Shown: positions 48,130 to 61,167, counted from the first letter of the stretch. The stretch: 64,000 bases of DNA from Bradysia coprophila (GCF_014529535.1 NW_023503632.1:2108001-2172000); one strand, 5' to 3'. Numbers and translations are program-made. Notes: generated from the sequence alone by a model not told the origin.

Positions 48130-48252
48130 GAGAAAGTAACATTTTTCTCACCCGAACTGTCATCAGATAGAGCGTCAAGAAAACGCCATCTTCTCATTGC
48201 AATCGAGTGGAGAAAATAAGGTTATTCACGCCACACGTATGAAAAATATTTT
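48130..48252. repeat. Dispersed repeat family D, copy 2
   Basis: Inverted match of 31995-32108 (AACTGTCATC, AGCGTCAAGAAAAC, GAGTGGAGAAAATAAG, TTATTCACGCC). Differences are scattered substitutions, so the copies are not recent. Confidence 0.55.
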
Positions 48253-50043
48253 TTCTCTTCAATTTATCATTCGATCAGTTTCTGTCATCTCGATTTTCAA
48301 GTGGAAACGTAAGGTCAGCTCTGAGCTTCTTTGCTGCAGATTTTTTTTTCGTATTTTCAGGAAATTCTCTTCAAAAACTTTGCTAATCTATGAAAATTGG
48401 GCTAGAAGTATTTTGAAATCTGTTAAAAAATCTGGGTGCCACATCGCCGTGACTAGGAAGAGCTTATCTTTGAGTTTTTAATTGAATTCAATATAGAAAC
48501 CAGAAAAGCTTTACAAATGCTCCAGCAAAAAATCACTAGACGCTGTTTTAACCTTATACGGAAGTGCATCCCTTTCTTATATTGCTATGTCAGTTGGCAA
48601 TAATAAAGGTATGGCGGATCTAGCATTCGACAGACGTTTAATTTCAATTTAGATTAGACTACTTGGCTCGCGTCTCACGTTTGATGAATCCTTTAAGTAC
48701 ATAAGACGCCCGCTCACAGATTTTGTTCTGAAATTGATCTGATCCGTCGACCCTACAATGACATCGGTATTACATACATAACATAAATCAGACTAGCCCC
48801 GCTTGAAACTTTCTTCTATGACCCCCTGCCATTACATCTACAAATACCGATTAAGGAATCAAGTTGAAAGTACGGACTGGATATATGGATGTTCTGTTAG
48901 TGATGAACACAAATTTTGAGTCTAGGAAAGTCTACAATCGTGGTACAAATGCTGGTTCTATAGGAGTGACACAGCGATGATTTCATTCCGATCTCGTCGA
49001 ATCCATAACAATAAAGAAAAAATCCCATTAAAACTCCAGGAAATGCAATCTCGAATTATCTCCAATCATTTTTTGAAAATTTATAGACTACACACAGGTG
49101 AAGCCATAATTTAAAAGCAAATCCAATACTCATCTTCCCGTACAACCGACTCGAAACACACACAAAAAAAAATCAAACAAAAATTTCAACGTCAATCAAC
49201 CGCTGGTGGCACATTTTCAATAAAGATGATCGTGAAGCAGCAGAGGTGGAAAACGCATCGTTCACACACGACATGGACGGACATATTAAATGAGGTGCGC
49301 CATTAAACAAATTTAATTATTTTTAAAATATTAATTCTAATTTTAATGAGACAAAAACGGAGAAAAAAAAACATTTTAATTTTAATGGCAACTTACGTTG
49401 AATCAAAATTTCGTTTAAAACTTGTAAATTTGAAAAAAGAGAAGAGGAACAACGCACACAACGTGATTGTGTCTGTTCGTTGTGAGAGTGTTCTTTCCTC
49501 ACACAAAAAAAGGGGTGAATGGTATGTACTCTGTTGTGTAACAAAATTATTTGTTCAAATCTAACTGCATTGAGTACAATATAACATTTCGAATAGAATA
49601 AATTTTAGATTAAACAAAAAAAAAATTTAACGAATTTTATTTAATCAGAACAACATCGAAGATCGTTTTAATGGATATCTTGGGATTCCTCCTTCAGGAG
49701 CATTGAATGAAAATAGAATTAATCATACTCATAATAGGACCGTTGTTCAGCTTTTCAAGTTAAAAAATGTATGCCAACCCAACCTTTAAGTTTCCTTTTT
49801 TAAATTTCAAACGAAGAGTCAAGTCCTAGAGTTAATCGTTCACGAAAGCGAAGCGCATCGCAACATAATCATTAAGTCTTCTGCGTTTCTTTAAGTAATT
49901 GCGAGGTGTTTGACAAATAATCTTTTTCTGTTTGACGTTTCACGTTACCTACAACGACATTCGCTTATTCGTGCCATCGTCGTTGAGAGAGGTTAATTTT
50001 CGAATGGAAGCAAGTATAATGTCATCAATTCATTCAGTCTTAA

Positions 50044-50438
50044 TTAAGAGGCATCGAGCTACTTAGCTAAAATTGTTGTCTACAATTTGGTGTCTAGTAT
50101 TTCAGATTTGATGATATCTTTTTCAAAAATGTACGACCACGAATGTGTTAGCTTTAAACAAAAATTAGTTTTGGTTGCAGTCGTTTGACCAGCTCTGAGA
50201 AAAGTCAGTAGTTTAAGGAAATTTTCATAAACTGTTCAGTTTTCTCAGAGCTCGTGAAACTGCTACAATCGAATATATTTTTGTTGAAAGCTAACACATT
50301 CGTGGTCGTTATTGCGGTCGTACCTTTTTTATGAATTCTGGTGGAAACATTTCATCAAAAGTAAACTAAAATCCAGTATTTAAAAAACGCCCACCACATG
50401 TACCCTTTTCAGCAAAGCATCGATCGATGCCTCTTAAG
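50044..50438. mobile_element. Nested inverted-repeat element
   Basis: Outer mirrored ends TTAAGAGGCATCGA (50044) and TCGATGCCTCTTAA (ending 50438). Inner mirrored segments at 50134-50308 contain CGACCACGAATGTGTTAGCT and its inverse, with TCTGAGAAAA-type sequence also mirrored at the centre. No ORF. Confidence 0.55.
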
Positions 50439-50584
50439 AACCTCACGTTGAGGTCGAGGGGTTAAGGTTAAAGTTAAAAGTTCAGCGATAAAAAAGGCTT
50501 GTCGATAAGAGGTAGATATTGCTGACACTGTGAGCAATTTCTCTTAAATCACTGTGGTTAAGAGTAATGGACCCTTTGCAAATT

Positions 50585-50684
50585 TGTGAGTCATATCTTA
50601 ATCCAATCTGAGAAACCTGTCGAGATTACATAAATTTACACAATCTGCATAGGTTTCTCCAAGTGGGTTAAGCTATGATTCACA
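50585..50684. repeat. Small inverted repeat of 100 bp
   Basis: TGTGAGTCATATCTTAATCC-AGAAACCT mirrored by AGGTTTCTCC-GGGTTAAGCTATGATTCACA with several mismatches. A decayed MITE is likely. Confidence 0.5.
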
Positions 50685-51096
50685 GACCAATTTTATCCTT
50701 TAAAAGTGACACATTTTTGCGGGCTTCAATGGTTTTACTTTTTAAAAAAAAGATTTTGGTTCAGAGAAATCATCAAGAAACGATTTTTTTCGACTCTTAA
50801 CGAAAATACTTTTATGCTTGCTCCAGGATGCCTAATCTCAGCTAAATTTGCGAAGTTCGAATGATAAGACTATGCACTTGATGGACTTGTATGTATGTGT
50901 TCTTTGTTCTTCCGCACCCCACACCCGAATGCATTAGCATTACTGAAAAAAGCATCGATCTTCATAAATTAATTTTTATTTTTTCACTTTTTTTACATAA
51001 ATATACGATAAGACGAACGCTAAATTCAATTTCGAGTTCGTACCGAATTATTGTTTTAACAAAACACGTGCTACAGTCGACAGTTTTGGCAGAAAC

Positions 51097-54000
51097 TTAT
51101 GCGAAAAAGTGATCGACGAACGTTTTCGAAATTAATTGATTGTGGTCGATGACAATGATTTTATCGTTTGTAGCGAAGCATTTCAATCCTCTCGTTTCTA
51201 ACGAACGCACAACGAATTGTCTCGGGTTGTACAAATTGAGCAAAAATGATTGGCCATTTTCATACGTGGTGATAAAGTGGTTGGCGATGGTTGCCATTGA
51301 AGTGACTCTGTTGATAGAAACACGTACCAGTTTAGGTTTTAGTTTATTAACATGTCTTCTTGTTGGAATGGGTCAAAAATCACAAAAAACGTGAGACACG
51401 TACATTATTGGAATTAGCTTTTTTCACTCACTTTGATTCATTCGACGGCATTTTATGCGTACAAATCACCTTCCACGAGTAGTTATTGTTCATGTTGATT
51501 GCCAGCAATTTGATAAGTTGACCGTTTCCTACCGGGTCAGCACAAGATTGTACAAGGAAAAGAGCTCGTTCGGTCTGGAAATGCAAAAAAAGTATTGGTA
51601 AGTTGGAAGCATTGTCCGCTATTGTTAGCTCGTCGGCCGTAGACAACGGTTCAGTTAATGGGTGGAAAATAAGTCTGTCAGTTTCGATCAGATGAAAGAA
51701 ACTCTTGGCCGTTAGTACAACTTCTATTGTGGAATTCTACTACGTGAAGCCTCCTACAAAGTCGCAATAACTGAATCTTTGTCCCGAAATCTTAAGCTGC
51801 CTGCAGTCGCTAAAATAATTAGACATTGAGCGCTATTACCGTCGGTCTTCGTGTTCTGTTTCGAAATGAAGAAGAAAATGAACCGTAGTGATTCTCGCCA
51901 ATATCTTCCATTTTCACATCGGTCTACGAAGTGACTGAGTAGATGCGGGCCAAATACGCTCGGAAATTTTCAAAAGCGCAACCGGCTCAGTAGCTTGACT
52001 TATCTTTCATATAGCTTCAAGGAATGAACGTTCATCCAAATAGTAGACGATTCAGTCAAGTTCTCCTCTTTACGAACGGGTAACATTCATCACAAGGTAT
52101 CATTCACTCCGGGGTAAAGTCTGGGCAGCTGCATTCTAGAAATCTTGTGGAAGTGATTGTCGTCCTAGTGTTCTCTAAATGTAGCGAAATGTACCCTGTG
52201 GAGTGATAGATTTTGAAGAACCTCAACCTTGCAGAAGAGTTATAAAAATCCTTAGGAATCTCTTTTTATCTTCCAGTTTTGGCTTTGGGAAGAAGGTGGA
52301 CCTTCCAGATTGGTTAAATTTGAAGAACTGACGAAAAGAGACCTTCTCTCAAATCCAGGAGAGTTCAAAGAATCTGATTTAATTGCTTACCATTCTTCAT
52401 GAATAGTTCGGGACGCATGTGGCAAGATTTAGGAGTCCTAGTAGCAGTTACAAAGTGTCACATTCCTTAACGGATTCTTGCTCTTATAAGTTCTTCAGAG
52501 GAAATGATGGAAATCGATAAAACGGTGCACTTACGTTTTCAATCAACGAAAAGAAATGCAAATTGTCGCCAATGGTCGTATTGGTGTCAATTTTGCATGT
52601 AATGTCCCCACTCCGAATGTCCCACATTGTGATTGTAGAATTACCAAATGCAATCACGGTGTCATCTGCAAGGAGGGAAAAATTTGCGTCAAACTGCTCT
52701 GATAGCGGACGCAAGCTGTTACACTTACTCTCGAAAAACTGTAGCTTCTTCAGTGGCTCTCGGCAGCCGGGATATATGTGAACACTTTCCAGATTCAACA
52801 TGTTCGCACTCAGATTGTATTTTCGAATATTGGTGACCGCTTCGAACCAAGAGATAACAAAGCTTCTTGATTTCGGCAGTATTGTGTACCGTATCGATGG
52901 AATCGACCTGCAAGATTGATGGTGAATGACATGATTAAGATGGATTAACATGGATTTAGTTAAATTTGTATGCATTACCCATGAACGCGGTCGAGCTCAA
53001 TGTGTCGCAAAATTAATTGTTGTTGATCGTTCAACGAGTACAAAGTCAAGTAAACTGACATCAGACTTTCACGTGTGTACGCCCCAATCAATTTCTTCGC
53101 TCGTAATTCGACGTAAAACGTTTTACTACCCACCAACAGCAATCGATGCTGATATGATGGCGTGCCAATTTCAATATCTGTAAAGGAACGGCCAAAGAAT
53201 TATCCACCTGCAGGACGGTGATACGGACACAACGGTTAAATCTTACCACAGTTATATCGCTCGATTTTTCCAATGCAATCATATTGCTGGGCTATTCCGA
53301 ACACGCTAAACAGATCGCTCGATTGTGTCCACAGACTGATTAACCTCTCTTGAATCACCGCAAACTGCTTGTCAAAACTGAGAACGGCCAGTACATCACC
53401 ATCCCGCTTCTGCAGAAAATTTGTGCTCTTGATGGTTTCGATGGTTTCCAATGGTTTCAAATCAGCACAGTCAGACTCATTCACCATATTTTCGTCAACG
53501 ATGGTCAGACATGGTTTGGCATCGTCCATTGGAACAGTCTTCGAATCTCTCTTTGCCTCAATGACATCACTGATGGACGCTGACAAATCAAGTGGAATAT
53601 CGGGCTTGCTCTCCACATTTTCGTTCAGATCGGTCGACGTGATTTCAATCTCGGATTGAACGTCGAATATCGGTGGCTGGAAAGCATTTTTACTTTCCAT
53701 GGAACTGGTTGGCAGCAGTAAAATGTTCTGCATCGAATGCGATTGAATCAGCTGCAATGTGGTGGATGTGCCGGATTCGATTTTCTGTTTCGGTGCTACT
53801 GGTGTTACAATGCCGCTAGCGTTGCTGTTAGTGTTTTGATGAGAATTCGACGGACTGGTCGGTATGATGGGACGCAGCTGAGTCAATTGCACCGACAGTC
53901 GTTTGTTCAAGTCAATATTTTTCATATCTCCGCCGGTCACCATCTTTTTGTTGTCGACGTTCTGTTGAGTATTCTTCTCCAATGCACTGCCGGGAGTTTC

Positions 54001-56476
54001 AATATTTTCTATGGCTCGCATTTGCATCGATGTTGCTCGCTTCGAATTGAAATTGCTATGTACCATCACTTCAATGGCAACATCATTTGCGGTGCTGGTA
54101 ATATATTGCTTGGAACTTGCTTGCATCGATGACACCTTACTCACGGCAATATTTTGTGTAACAGGCATCGATGACAATGACACTCTTGGATCGTAAGTCG
54201 TGAATTTATTCGGAGACACGTTGTTGCTGCTGGAAACGTTCCGCTGTTGATTCATTTGCATCGACGATATGTTATCCTTGTCAGTGGTGTGTGGTAAATA
54301 GACCTTACCGGGAGGAACACTGCGAGAGTTCACATTTTCAACTTTTCTTGGCGGCATGACATTATTGACGACAACAACATTCTGTCTAGTATGCGCTTCG
54401 TGAATCATAGCTCTCTTCATCTCGCTGCTTAGCTTCGGAGTTATTCGACGCTTCGACACACGATTGTTGCCGATGTTCTTCTGCGAACACGTTTGCAATG
54501 TTAGTGCATTGGCCGGACGAATGTTTCTCAACAATGGCGACTGAATTGATGGCTTTCCAGTTGGCTGCTCAACTCCTCTCGCATTTTTCGTAGAATTGTT
54601 TTGCTGTAGCGTGGAGCCATTAGTCATGACTGTGTTCTGTACAGTGCGGACCGATTGTACGTGAGTTTTTCGCGAGTCAATTTGTATTTTTCTGTGCGGT
54701 GAGACATTACTACCGTTCGACGGGTAATTCGTTTGGAACGTACTGCTTGCAGGGCTAGTTGTGCTGCCAATATTCTTTACGTACACTGACACATCAAGTT
54801 TCTGCATTTTTCGATGCGTGGAAATGTTCGTGGTTGTGATCGTGTTCTGCTGATGCAAACTGGCGAACGACGATGAACTGGTATTGGGCTTCGATGGAAT
54901 ATTATTGGCTGTGGTCGGATGCGATGAACTCAATTCAATCCATTGTTCCATTGCCTTACGTTTGATACCGGCCGTTATTAGCGGCGGTCTTCTCTCAGAC
55001 GGTCGTGCCATTTCCGGTTTCCTTGTCGGTGAAATCTTCGCTGGCCGGCTACCAATCGGTGGCTGACCGTTGGCGGGGCGATTAACAGTTGTTGTATTTG
55101 ATGTGGTTGATGATAAAATGGATGTTTTGTATTTGTCTGCGTTGACCTGAATGGGACGAGAATCGGTCGGCTGTTGAGGCTTGTAAACGAATCGCTCCAT
55201 AACGGTACATTTGTTGGTGGTGTTCCGCACCCTAGACGATTGAAACGAGTAAGGAACAAGTTGGTTTGATGAAAGATGCTGCTGATGTTGTTGACTGACG
55301 CGACTTGTTGTGACTGTTCGGTAGTTGTTCCGTGATGATTGGGAATTCGTTGTATTATTGACTAAAGTCGTGGACTTGTATGTGGTCTGCGTATAGTGCT
55401 GATGATTGGTTTTGTAGTGGTTCAGACGCGGATCGCCATTTTGCGGTTTAACTTGAACCGAAGACTGTTCCGATTGGTATCCGTTGTATCGAACAAGACT
55501 TTGAGTATGATTGTTGGCTGCCTCCAATTTTCGATTAGTCTCCAGCTGATTGTAAATCTCTTGATTCCGCAGGGCTATTTGTTTCACCTTAACACGCAAT
55601 GACGATCGCTTAACAGTCTTGTTTTCCGTTTCCGTTTCCACTTTATTCGTCTGAGACTTGGTCACCACTCCCAGATACGAATACAACTCTTCTTGAGTGG
55701 TGGTTATTGACGATGTGTTCGACTCACTTGCGTCGTCGGTCAAATCGATTAGCTCGGCCGAATTGTCGTTTCTCTGCATTGATGTAGGAACTTTGAAATC
55801 GTATGAGCTCGGCGAATTGTCACCAAACGACGTGGAAGAGCTTACTTTCCCGTACGAAATTCTCTCTTGAATCGACGACTTTTGAACCGACCGCACCGAT
55901 TGTCGACGAGGCGAAACTGCTACTTCCTACGAATAAAAGAAAAGGTTTTGTATCAACAAAAGCAGTTCAACCTTTAGATCCAACGTCCTTACATTCCTGT
56001 AATAATCGATAGCGAACTGTGTTGATTTCCAGTTTGCTACCCGATCTGATCCGGTCATACAGGGCATGGCTTCGTCTCGTTTCTTCAACAATGATTCCAT
56101 TTCGCCACGGCTTCGTGGTTGATCGTTGCCATTCTGAACTCTTGCTATTCTGCTTTGACTTGATGACGTTACGGCTGCAGTTGTCTTTACTGCACTACTG
56201 GGCGTATTTGCTTGGGTTGCACTTCGTCTTGTTCGTGGCATCGATCCGGCACCAATTCGTTTACCTTTATTTCGCAGGGACAATGCGATGGAACAAAGGA
56301 AATTGTCAGATTCTTGTTGTTTGATTTGATTTAATCGCACGAATCGATGTTCGCGACTTACCAATATTGTTGCGATCATTTTGTGCAGTCTTGGCAGGAA
56401 TTTCTTTTGAATTTCGCGTTCCAATCGTGCGACGAACCGCAGTTTGCGGTTGAGAATTTACTTTTAAATGTCGCAT
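51097..56476 (-). CDS. Large unrecognised protein, SIM-like motif and propeller-like C-terminus
   Basis: Seven exons (minus) join in phase: 56476-56362, 56264-55993, 55926-53247, 53177-52979, 52907-52535, 51574-51432 and 51307-51097, giving about 1330 residues. I cannot name the family. Residues about 40-130 are basic (MPRTRRSATQANTPSSAV) and contain a more conserved-looking stretch, MPCMTGSDRVANWKSTQFAI DYYRN. At about residue 180 lies AELIDLTDD, a SUMO-interacting-type motif. Then follow some 700 residues rich in Ser/Thr/Asn/Gln with few hydrophobics, probably disordered. From about residue 970 the protein becomes globular, with short beta-like blocks such as LLADDTVIAFGNSTITMWDI RSGD, typical of a WD40-type blade, and the end ITTYENGQSFLLNLYNPRQF. 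A nuclear scaffold or chromatin role is a guess from the SIM and composition. The 56476 start gives the only open path into exon 2. The acceptor of exon 2 (ATAAAG) has a weak pyrimidine tract. Confidence 0.8.
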
Positions 56477-58866
56477 TTCTGATTATCCTTCCGGTGCAAA
56501 TTCACTTTAACTTTTATCAACAATGATTCAAACAAACCAAAAAACAAAAGAACAAAATTCAAACATTACAGAAACCATTTCGTGAACTCCGACAATTTAT
56601 TTAATTTTTTCAAACGTTCTTCTACGATTAACAGCAATTTTACAGTCTTGTGCGATGTTCACTAAACACAAAAACACGGATATAACTTCACTTAAACGGG
56701 ACTGAGATAATTAAATTCATCTTTTTCGATTGAAGTCAATGAAAAATTCAACGCCATTTTCACCTTTTATCTGTGACAATTCCCGTGTATAGATGTTGAG
56801 AACCTCAACTAAAATATTTTGAGATTTATTTTGACAGAGCGCTCAGTGCGTTCATTTCAAGAGTTTTTGAATGGATTTTATTCAAACATATTCTCAGGTT
56901 TAAGTCAAGTTACAACCAATCGGTGAAACCGGTCAAATGAAATTTTGACAGAAAATGTATGGGCCATCTGTCAAAATTTTCCACTCGTGTGGAAAAATGT
57001 GTGAGAATTTAATTTCACCTGACTCTAGTGTTAAAACAAGTTCATCGTTGATCGAGATAATTTTGAGTAATAGAAATGCAGAACAATCTTTCTTTAAATT
57101 CCCGCGGACTTTGTACTAGACCTTGTCGTCAGTACTAATAAAGAAAAAGTAAAAAATAATTTAATCACTCGAGCAATGTATAAGTTAAATTGTTTTCGGG
57201 TGAAACTAGAACTTCTCAATTTTTCGTGGGTTAATGAAGTTGAAGTTGTCGTAAATAAAAGAACGTCTCAGACTAAATGTGTGAGTCATGTGATTGATAT
57301 GTTCTATGTTGAAAGGTAAAGTCAATCCCAACAAAAATCTTTTCGAGAAAAGTGTGAAGCAGTCTTTGAAGTACAATTTCTAAAATGAATGATATCGCTA
57401 GAGTTGACGCTTTCAGCTTCGTTACGCAAAAATTAAATTTTACACCCAATTAGTTCAAACAAGCTGGCTTAGTTTTATCTCATCATCTGCCAAATAATTT
57501 TTACCAACAAAAATTTGCCGAAGAAAGTAACTCTCTATCTTTCATAACCCAAAAAAATGTTAGTCCTTTCATCCTACGCTCGAGTAGCTCAAAATTTGGT
57601 CACTCTAATCACTCTAGCTCAAACGAATCTGCCCGATTTTTTTAAATTATTTTTTTGTTCGAATCGTGTTACGAATACCTTTCATTTGATGGGTCACACG
57701 CCTCTGTAGGTTTCAATACAGCTAAGCTACAGCCGAAAACACGTTCCCGACCCTCGAAAACCACACTCAGAAACCACTTCGAGGCCAATAAAACAAAATT
57801 CTGGTTTTTCCTGGGGTTTTTATGCCCACCCTGAGGTTCCTGCAAAATTTCATGGAGATTGGCTGACTAGTTTCCGAGATCTACCGTCGATAGATAGACA
57901 GATAGATAGAAACATACAGAGTAAGTTGAAAGATTTTGATTGTTTGGGAAAAGTCAATTTGGTGTATTTTGTATGAAAAGTGCCAATTTCAAAACGATGT
58001 ATATCCGGTAATTTTAAAGGTACATAGTCGAGTGATAGCTCGTTTTCCTCGTATTTGAAGCGAGAATATGTTTTGTGGTGATATAGGCCAAAGGGTAGAA
58101 ACTGAAATGTTCGGCTATATATAGTTGCCGCGTCTCAAAAAAATTTCTTCGTTCTTTTTTCGGAAGTTAGACTGCGTCAAGTCCTCCGCTATCGCTCCGG
58201 ACAAGATTCATGCCACAATATTAACTAAATTGTTTACGCAAACGGATCCTAAATTACACATGGACCCATAGGATACGCATACCTATTGTGAAATGCATAT
58301 ACGCTAATGCTTGATTTCCACTTACCAAAAAAGTACTCCGTGAGAGAGACAAAATCGAATTTTTTCAAATTTTGCTTTGTTTACTTGACAGCTCGCTCTC
58401 TCACGACTCTCTCACTTTTTGTTGAGTGGAAACAATACTTAACTTACGTTTATTAATATGTTTCTAACGGCTATCATCTGTTATCAATAAAAATTTCAGT
58501 AATAAACGACAAGCTCTGACTAAAATTCTTAGATCAAATGAAGTAATAGATCCGAAAGTAGAACTGCTGATTTGCTTGCCGCCTGTGAAAGGCTCACACA
58601 TTGTCGTGGTCATACATTAGAGAGCTATAGTCAGGTTGTCTACCTCTACCTAGGGAAAAATTACAATTTCTCGGGTGACTTATGATTATTTTGATCACAG
58701 CACTGCTTCTAGCACAGAAAACATTCGGAGGCTGATGAAATCACAGTAGGTACTGTGTTTCTTTTGAAAAGACTTGTCTTCGTTAAGTTAAAACATACAA
58801 ACAATCCTAGGCAGTAGCTCTTATCACTAAATCCTTCAAATTTGAGACTTGTCAATTGGGTGTACA
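56477..58866. other. Intergenic between divergent genes; dispersed repeats
   Basis: No gene recognised. A GATA-type microsatellite lies at 57893-57910 (GATAGATAGACAGATAGATA). The stretch 57660-57900 resembles the 3' edge of the window (shared ATACCTTTCATTTGAT...TCACA), so it is a dispersed repeat. The segment near 58548-58610 resembles 7190-7255 (GCTTGCCGCCTG.GAAAG). Promoters of both flanking genes should lie here. Confidence 0.4.
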
Positions 58867-59032
58867 CAGCAGCTCTCTAGCAATATCACACCAATTGTTT
58901 ACAAAATTAGGAGGCCAAAAATCGTACAGTGTCGCTTGTCAATTTCATTACACTGTATTCATACACTTCTAAAATAATGAAATTTTGTAAACAATTGGTG
59001 TGATATTGCTAGAGAGTTGCCTTGGTGTACAT
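58859..59032. mobile_element. hAT-like MITE upstream of RtcB
   Basis: The 158-bp element at 58867-59024 has inverted ends around CTCTCTAGCAATATCACACC plus the imperfect outer bases CAGCAG / TTGCCTT. It is flanked by exact 8-base copies GGTGTACA (58859-58866 and 59025-59032). The 8-bp duplication fits hAT. It sits about 300 bp before the RtcB start codon. Confidence 0.75.
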
Positions 59033-59328
59033 CGTGTACATACGAGGAGCAGTGCTGTATTTTGATTCAAAAAATAACTATTCAAACTCCTGAAGGAACG
59101 ATTCAGTTAGGCCTCCCTTTTTTCGAAAAATTCGCCTCGATTTGAAAACGGAACATAGTCGCTGAACTACACACACATCACACATTCACACAAACAGTGT
59201 ATCTCAGAAAAAAACACCGGACAGACCATTTAGGAATACGATTACGAATCCTGCGTTATTTTCTACATTCACTGAAAAAATTACTCGAAATTTAATTTAC
59301 CATCAAGTGCCAATCATTAAGTCTAACA

Positions 59329-60969
59329 ATGGTTGTCCGTCCCTACGAGCAGGAATTAAAGTACATTGAGAAAATCAATGACCATTCCTATCGCATCAAA
59401 GTCGGATTCCAACCAAACATGAATGTCGAGGGAGTCTTCTACGTAAACAGTCACCTCGAAAAGTTGATGTTCGAAGAATTGCGAAATGCCTGTCGACCAG
59501 GCCAAACGGGTGGCTTCTTGCCAGGAGTCAAACAAATAGCCAATGTTGCTGCTCTGCCCGGCATTGTGGGAAAATCGGTCGGTTTACCGGATATACACTC
59601 CGGCTACGGATTTGCTATTGGTAACATGGCAGCGTTTGATATTAACGATCCGAATTCGATTGTGTCACCGGGTGGTGTTGGTTTCGACATTAATTGTGGC
59701 GTGCGTTTGTTGCGTACGAATTTGTTTGAGAAAGATGTACAGCCAGTCAAAGAGCAAATTGCCCAGAGTTTATTCGATCATATTCCGGTCGGGGTCGGTT
59801 CCAAAGGTATTATACCGATGAATGCCAAAGATTTGGAAGAAGCTTTGGAAATGGGAATGGACTGGTCGCTGCGAGAAGGATACGTCTGGGCTGAAGATAA
59901 GGAACATTGTGAAGAGTATGGACGCATGTTGAGTGCCGATCCGTCAAAGGTCAGTATGCGTGCAAAGAAGCGAGGTCTACCACAGTTGGGAACATTGGGT
60001 GCAGGGAATCACTACGCCGAGATTCAAGTGGTTGACGAAATCTACGATAAATTTGCGGCGAGCAAAATGGGAATTGAAGATAAAGGGCAAGTTTGTGTGA
60101 TGATTCATTCAGGAAGTCGAGGCTTCGGTCATCAAGTTGCTACGGATGCATTGGTTCAAATGGAAAAGGCAATGAAACGTGACAAAATTGAAACCAACGA
60201 TCGACAACTAGCTTGTGCACGGATCAAATCCACCGAGGGACAAGACTATCTAAAGGCCATGGCTGCTGCAGCAAATTTCGCTTGGGTTAACCGAAGTTCG
60301 ATGACATTTTTGACTAGACAGGTAACGCTTACACAAATTAAAAGTTTTTTCTTGGTCTTCATCACATTTTCCGTGCATCAGGCCTTTGCAAAACAGTTCA
60401 AAACTACCCCGGATGACCTGGATATGCATGTCATTTACGACGTGTCACATAACGTTGCCAAAATTGAAGAGCACATGGTAGATGGAAAACAAAAAACGCT
60501 TCTAGTCCATCGAAAAGGCGCTACAAGAGCCTTCCCGCCACATCACCCATTGATACCAGTCGACTATCAATTAACTGGTCAGCCAGTGCTGGTTGGTGGC
60601 ACTATGGGAACTTGCAGTTACGTTTTGACGGGAACCGAAAAAGGAATGAGCGAAACGTTTGGCTCGACGTGTCATGGAGCGGTAAGATAGTGGTGTTTCC
60701 AACCGAAGCAAACTCAGCAAAACAAACGATTCTCTTTGTAGGGACGAGCTCTGTCGCGCGCCAAGTCACGCAGAAATTTAGATTATTTGGACGTGCTCGA
60801 AAATATGAAATCTCTTGGCATAGCGATACGCGTTGCATCACCGAAATTGGTAATGGAAGAGGCACCAGAGTCCTATAAAAATGTTACCGACGTTGTTGAT
60901 ACTTGTCATGCCGCTGGAATTAGCAAAAAATGCATTAAGTTGAGACCGATCGCTGTAATCAAAGGCTAA
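59329..60969 (+). CDS. RNA-splicing ligase RtcB (tRNA ligase catalytic subunit)
   Basis: GTP-dependent 3'-5' RNA ligase that joins tRNA halves after intron removal and the XBP1-type mRNA in the unfolded protein response. Three exons join in phase 0: 59329-60321, 60382-60681 and 60742-60969, giving 506 residues (human 505). Start [16 protein letters not shown]. Active-site blocks are [38 protein letters not shown] (metal-binding Cys), [25 protein letters not shown] and [17 protein letters not shown] (the guanylylated His in a conserved HRKGATRAF), then [11 protein letters not shown] and TCHGAGRALSR. The 60-base first intron has no stop and is a multiple of three, so an unspliced message would stay open. 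An AATAAA begins on the last base of the stop codon (60969-60974), which could allow a very short 3' UTR. Confidence 0.97.
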
Positions 60970-60974
60970 ATAAA
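60969..60974 (+). terminator. Poly(A) signal overlapping the RtcB stop codon
   Basis: AATAAA shares its first base with the TAA stop. Whether it is used is unknown; a downstream T/GT-rich stretch (TTTTCGTGCGCATCTTTTTTGG) follows within about 40 bases. Confidence 0.4.
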
Positions 60975-61167
60975 ATTTTCATAATTTTCGTGCGCATCTT
61001 TTTTGGAAAGACTCAGGGTCGCTAAGACATGTAAAAAATCGTTCAGATACAAAATGGAAGCTCCCAGAGACTTATAATCTCATAATAAATATAAAAAGCC
61101 TTAAACCGAAGCGATACTGTAGTATAGACGGAACTGTGAATCTAGGACACGGTTAAAATCGTCAGGA

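Larger units (their letters stand above)
46908..51096. other. Intergenic between convergent genes
   Basis: Holds the LUC7L3 3' UTR at the left and the 3' UTR of the 51097-56476 gene at the right. No recognised gene. It contains the family D copy at 48130-48252 and two inverted-repeat elements near 50.0-50.7 kb. Poly-A/T runs are frequent (47390-47530, 49610). Confidence 0.4.

Noticed and set aside
52725..52913. Alternative minus frame VDSIDTVHNTAEIKKLCYLL in the 52535-52907 exon
   Set aside because: It ends early; the other frame stays open for the full exon and fits the phases of both neighbours.
53350..55066. Plus-strand frames within the large 53247-55926 exon
   Set aside because: Antisense shadows of a verified long exon with consistent splice phases.
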